A DNA stretch of 64,000 nucleotides from positions 1-64,000 of the forward strand of contig CANLND010000008.1 of assembly GCA_947492585.1 (NCBI GenBank). Direction: 5' to 3'. Each line of letters opens with the position of its first letter. Within the stretch, counting starts at the first letter, position 1. The position numbers were made by a program, and so were the translations under genes. The notes beneath the pieces are model-generated. The model made no database searches. It saw only the letters and a list, made by a program, of their open reading frames with translations, and was not told the DNA's origin. This document shows positions 61,500 through 64,000 of this stretch, piece after piece. The stretch is from an uncultured Paracoccaceae bacterium (GTDB taxonomy: Bacteria > Pseudomonadota > Alphaproteobacteria > Rhodobacterales > Rhodobacteraceae).

Positions 61500-63269
61500 T
61501 TATTCCCAGCAGCTGACCAGAACGGTCATGCCATTGGCGCTGCGCACCAGCGCGTCATTGGGAAGCGGGCTGCTGTCGGTGGATTTGTCCTGCGCCGACC
61601 GCTGTGCCGTGGCCAATGCGGTGCGCAAAGCATCGGCATTGGCCGCAAAGCTGACGCCTGCGGGCAGTTGCTGGCTGCCAATCTTGCGGGGCAGCAACAT
61701 GCCTAGAACCGCGCCGGTGCTGTCCAGAACAGGACCGCCTGCATCCCCGGCCTGGGCGGCCAGATCCAAACGGGCCACACCTGTGTTGCCGTCCAGACTT
61801 TTGAGATCGCTCAACGCGCCCCAGGTCAAGCTGGGCGCGCCCAGAATGCCCTGGTAGGAAAAGCCCGAAACGGCCACGTCAGATTGCAGACGGGGCGACA
61901 GGGTGGCCAGTTCTGCGATCGCCATAGGGGCAAGCGCGTCCTTGGGGGCCAGTACAGCCAGACCGTTGTCAGTGTCGTTGACCAGAACAGTTGCGTCAAA
62001 ATCATGATCCAGCGTCACGCGCGAACAGCTGGCCACAACGTCGGATGTGGTCACAACCGTGCCTTGGCCATCAACAAAAAAGCCAGAGCGCGACAGGCGG
62101 GGCTTGCGGATTTGCAGACCGGCCAACAGATCAACGTTCTGCGGCGCATCCGCACCTGCTGCGGGATCCAGCACCCCGTCCAGACGGGCAAAGCTGGACT
62201 TCATCGTGGTCAAAACGCGGGTGCGACGGGCGTCGTCCCCTTCGGGCCAGACCAGCGTAAAGCCTTTGATCTCGCCGTTTTTCAGGCTTGCTTGGGTGTA
62301 GGACACGATGCCATTGCCCTGGCCTTCGATGGTAAAGCTGGTGTTGCCGCGTTTGCGCGCGCCGTCCAGCGGTACAATTTCCAGTGTCTGGATAATGTCA
62401 TAAAGACCATGCAGGGTGCGCTTGTCGCCGGGCTGGCTGATCAGAAACAGGCGGGCGCCCAGATCGGTCAGGGATTTGTACTGGGCAAAGGGGGATTCAT
62501 AGCGATCAAATCCCACCTCGTTTGCCGGGATCTGCAGAGCGATGCCAGCTGCGGTGTCTTCGATCTGTGTCATGCCAACAGAAATCAGCGGTGCGTTGTA
62601 CTGGTCGATCAGCACTTTGCGCTGGGCGGTGGTCAAAACGCCGGTGGGCTCATACAGATTGGCCGCCTGCCAGTCGGCCATAGAACGGCGGGTGCCGCGG
62701 CCAAAGGCGCCATCGATGGACGAGTTGTAGAACCCTTGTGATTGCAGTGCGATTTGCAGCGCTTCACGTTCCGCACGGTTGAGCGCACGTTCGCTGCGGC
62801 GGGCTTCGGCGGGGGTTTCGTCAGGCTGGGCTGGGATCACCGTGGTCTGAGGGGCTTCGGGGGCCGTGTCCACCGCTGCCGAGGGGCCTGGCACGGGAGC
62901 AGGCGCAGGCGTTGCGGTTGCGGGTTCGGCGGGGAAAAACTGTGCCCGCAGATTGCGCGAAAAGGCAATAAAGCTGTCCCGTGGAATTTGACCTTCTGAG
63001 CGGTAAACCTGTAGGACGCGTTCCGCATCAGATCGGGTGTAGGGGCCCAGCACAACGCCGTACCAGCCACCGCCCAGCGAAAAGCCTGAAACATCTGGCA
63101 GACGGCTGGCAAAATCGCGCGCTCGTTCCTGTGCCCGTGACAGGGATGGATGTGCCGCGACCTGAACCCAGACCGAGTTTTGTGTGTTTTGCTGCGCCTG
63201 TGCAGATCCGGCCAACGCAAACAGCGTGGCACAGATCGACACTGCCCAAACGGCGAACAGTCTTTTCAT
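61500..63269 (-). CDS. Secreted SPOR – peptidoglycan-binding – degenerate trypsin-like protein
   Basis: A 589-residue exported protein. A signal peptide (MKRLFAVWAVSICATLFALA) is followed by a SPOR-like domain (about 30–105, WYGVVLGPYTRSDAERVLQV). A proline linker and a PG-binding-1 domain follow (about 165–215, YNSSIDGAFGRGTRRSMADW). A C-terminal region has the trypsin/HtrA fold from about 385. All three catalytic positions are changed: VVTTSDVV has Asp410 where His is expected, DNGLAVL has Gly436 for Asp, and AGDAGGPV has Ala510 for Ser. It therefore looks like a pseudo-protease that could sense or scaffold at the septal wall. Confidence 0.85.
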   Translation of the reverse strand: MKRLFAVWAVSICATLFALAGSAQAQQNTQNSVWVQVAAHPSLSRAQERARDFASRLPDVSGFSLGGGWYGVVLGPYTRSDAERVLQVYRSEGQIPRDSFIAFSRNLRAQFFPAEPATATPAPAPVPGPSAAVDTAPEAPQTTVIPAQPDETPAEARRSERALNRAEREALQIALQSQGFYNSSIDGAFGRGTRRSMADWQAANLYEPTGVLTTAQRKVLIDQYNAPLISVGMTQIEDTAAGIALQIPANEVGFDRYESPFAQYKSLTDLGARLFLISQPGDKRTLHGLYDIIQTLEIVPLDGARKRGNTSFTIEGQGNGIVSYTQASLKNGEIKGFTLVWPEGDDARRTRVLTTMKSSFARLDGVLDPAAGADAPQNVDLLAGLQIRKPRLSRSGFFVDGQGTVVTTSDVVASCSRVTLDHDFDATVLVNDTDNGLAVLAPKDALAPMAIAELATLSPRLQSDVAVSGFSYQGILGAPSLTWGALSDLKSLDGNTGVARLDLAAQAGDAGGPVLDSTGAVLGMLLPRKIGSQQLPAGVSFAANADALRTALATAQRSAQDKSTDSSPLPNDALVRSANGMTVLVSCWE

Positions 63270-63423
63270 TGCAGGACCTCTATCCCGGAAACCAAATAAA
63301 TATCCCCGGCTCTTAACGACTATGGCGCGCGATTGGAACTGCTGATCGGGAGGGAATTTGGCCAGTGCGGCTGCATTTCCTCAGGTTGTTTGGTGTTTGG
63401 ACGCTGCATCGGGGTTTGCCCCG

Positions 63424-63452
63424 TTGACCCTGTGCCAAGCCTTGCATAGGAA
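63424..63452 (+). promoter_or_regulatory. Candidate glyQ promoter
   Basis: TTGACC (63424–63429) and TAGGAA (63447–63452) are separated by 17 bases, 36 bases before the glyQ start. The -35 matches five of six consensus positions; the -10 is weak. Confidence 0.5.
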
Positions 63453-63487
63453 GAACCCCGCATTTGCTGCCCCAAAAGGGAAACGAC

Positions 63488-64000
63488 ATGACCGAAAGCA
63501 CCGGCGCGCCGCGCTCCTTCCAAGAGATCATTCTGAGGCTCCAAAGCTATTGGGCCTCCAAAGGTTGCGCGATTTTGCAGCCCTATGACATGGAAGTCGG
63601 AGCGGGCACCTTTCACCCAGCCACCACCTTGCGCGCGCTGGGATCCAAACCCTGGGCCGCGGCCTATGTGCAGCCCTCGCGCCGTCCGACCGATGGCCGC
63701 TATGGCGAAAACCCCAACCGGTTGCAGCACTATTACCAGTATCAGGTGCTGATCAAACCGTCGCCGCCCGATCTGCAAGAGCTGTATCTGGGCAGCCTGC
63801 GCGCGATTGGCGTTGATGACACGCTGCACGATATTCGTTTTGTCGAAGACGACTGGGAAAGCCCAACCTTGGGTGCCTGGGGTTTGGGCTGGGAAGTCTG
63901 GTGTGACGGCATGGAAGTCAGCCAGTTCACCTATTTCCAACAGGTGGGGGGCCACGATTGTACTCCGGTGTCCGGGGAACTGACCTACGGTCTGGAACGT
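63488..64000 (+). CDS. glyQ: Glycine–tRNA ligase alpha subunit (partial, cut by the window edge)
   Basis: The first 171 codons of the bacterial alpha2beta2-type glycyl-tRNA synthetase alpha subunit. [60 protein letters not shown] and [20 protein letters not shown] are unmistakable class II core blocks with the adenylate site. The frame is open at the right edge; roughly the last 130 residues and glyS presumably follow. AAGGGAAACGAC gives an AAGGGA ribosome site before the ATG. Confidence 0.97.
   Translation, partial: MTESTGAPRSFQEIILRLQSYWASKGCAILQPYDMEVGAGTFHPATTLRALGSKPWAAAYVQPSRRPTDGRYGENPNRLQHYYQYQVLIKPSPPDLQELYLGSLRAIGVDDTLHDIRFVEDDWESPTLGAWGLGWEVWCDGMEVSQFTYFQQVGGHDCTPVSGELTYGLER

Noticed and set aside
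1-64000. CRISPR arrays, tRNA/rRNA genes, insertion sequences, prophage or integrase genes
   Set aside because: I looked for regularly spaced repeats, cloverleaf cores, transposase motifs and phage genes and saw none.

Overview
The window comes from a chromosome of a marine alphaproteobacterium of the Rhodobacteraceae (Roseobacter group). The evidence is the ruvCAB–thpR–ybgC–tolQRAB–pal–cpoB–tilS–ftsH supercluster, a coxB–ctaB–ctaG–coxC aa3-oxidase cluster, a Tad/Flp pilus locus whose pilins carry the EDGAVxVDWVVL signature, GC-rich coding sequence, and a PchB-like protein lying between fhs and folD. The genus cannot be fixed from the sequence. I see no rRNA, tRNA, insertion sequence, prophage or CRISPR array.

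Layout. 1–3.4 kb: MFS transporter, prmA, a small membrane protein and a DUF1127 protein. 3.7–16.5 kb: a long rightward DNA-repair and envelope block (ruvC, ruvA, a 19-codon minicistron, ruvB, an unknown protein, thpR, ybgC, tolQRAB, pal, cpoB, tilS, ftsH). 16.9–19.9 kb: a one-carbon block, fhs–chorismate-mutase/PchB-like–folD, closed by a strong terminator. 20.3–32.5 kb: a leftward Tad pilus locus (two flp pilins, cpaB, cpaC, ompA-like, cpaE, cpaF, tadB, tadC, two TPR lipoproteins, cpaA, AAA+ ATPase), cut into transcription units by hairpin terminators, with a divergent lytic transglycosylase at its head. 33.8–41.1 kb: leftward scoAB, topA, dprA and tldD. 41.2–48.8 kb: rightward coxB, ctaB, a CoxF-like peptide, ctaG, coxC, SURF1, thrC, M16 peptidase and GNAT, headed by a perfect FNR box. 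48.9–64 kb: a more mixed stretch with an FAD oxidoreductase, apt, lysE, mtnP, an unknown solenoid-like membrane protein, SulP, an AT-richer GSCFA–TPR gene, flavin reductase, GNAT, EcsC, DUF1178, SDR, a SPOR–PG-binding–degenerate trypsin protein, and the start of glyQ.

Functional links. RuvABC resolves Holliday junctions and may be under LexA control through a degenerate GTTC-N7-GTGC site. Tol–Pal–CpoB couples outer-membrane constriction to division. Fhs and FolD interconvert one-carbon folates. MtnP and Apt together recycle methylthioadenosine-derived adenine to AMP. The cox genes build subunits II and III of an aa3 oxidase, its heme synthase and copper/heme assembly factors; subunit I is not in the window.

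Most notable non-coding signal. A dispersed element has the core GCTTCTTTTTGGC...AAATACCCC followed by one or two GC hairpins. It occurs four times, each time shortly downstream of a stop codon and in the same orientation as the preceding gene. Other points worth checking are the SPOR-domain 'protease' that has lost all three catalytic residues, a 20-bp operator-like palindrome before sulP, a parS-like palindrome between tldD and dprA, two abutting perfect palindromes at 20.2 kb, and direct repeats plus a CtrA-like site in the flp/transglycosylase divergent promoter region.
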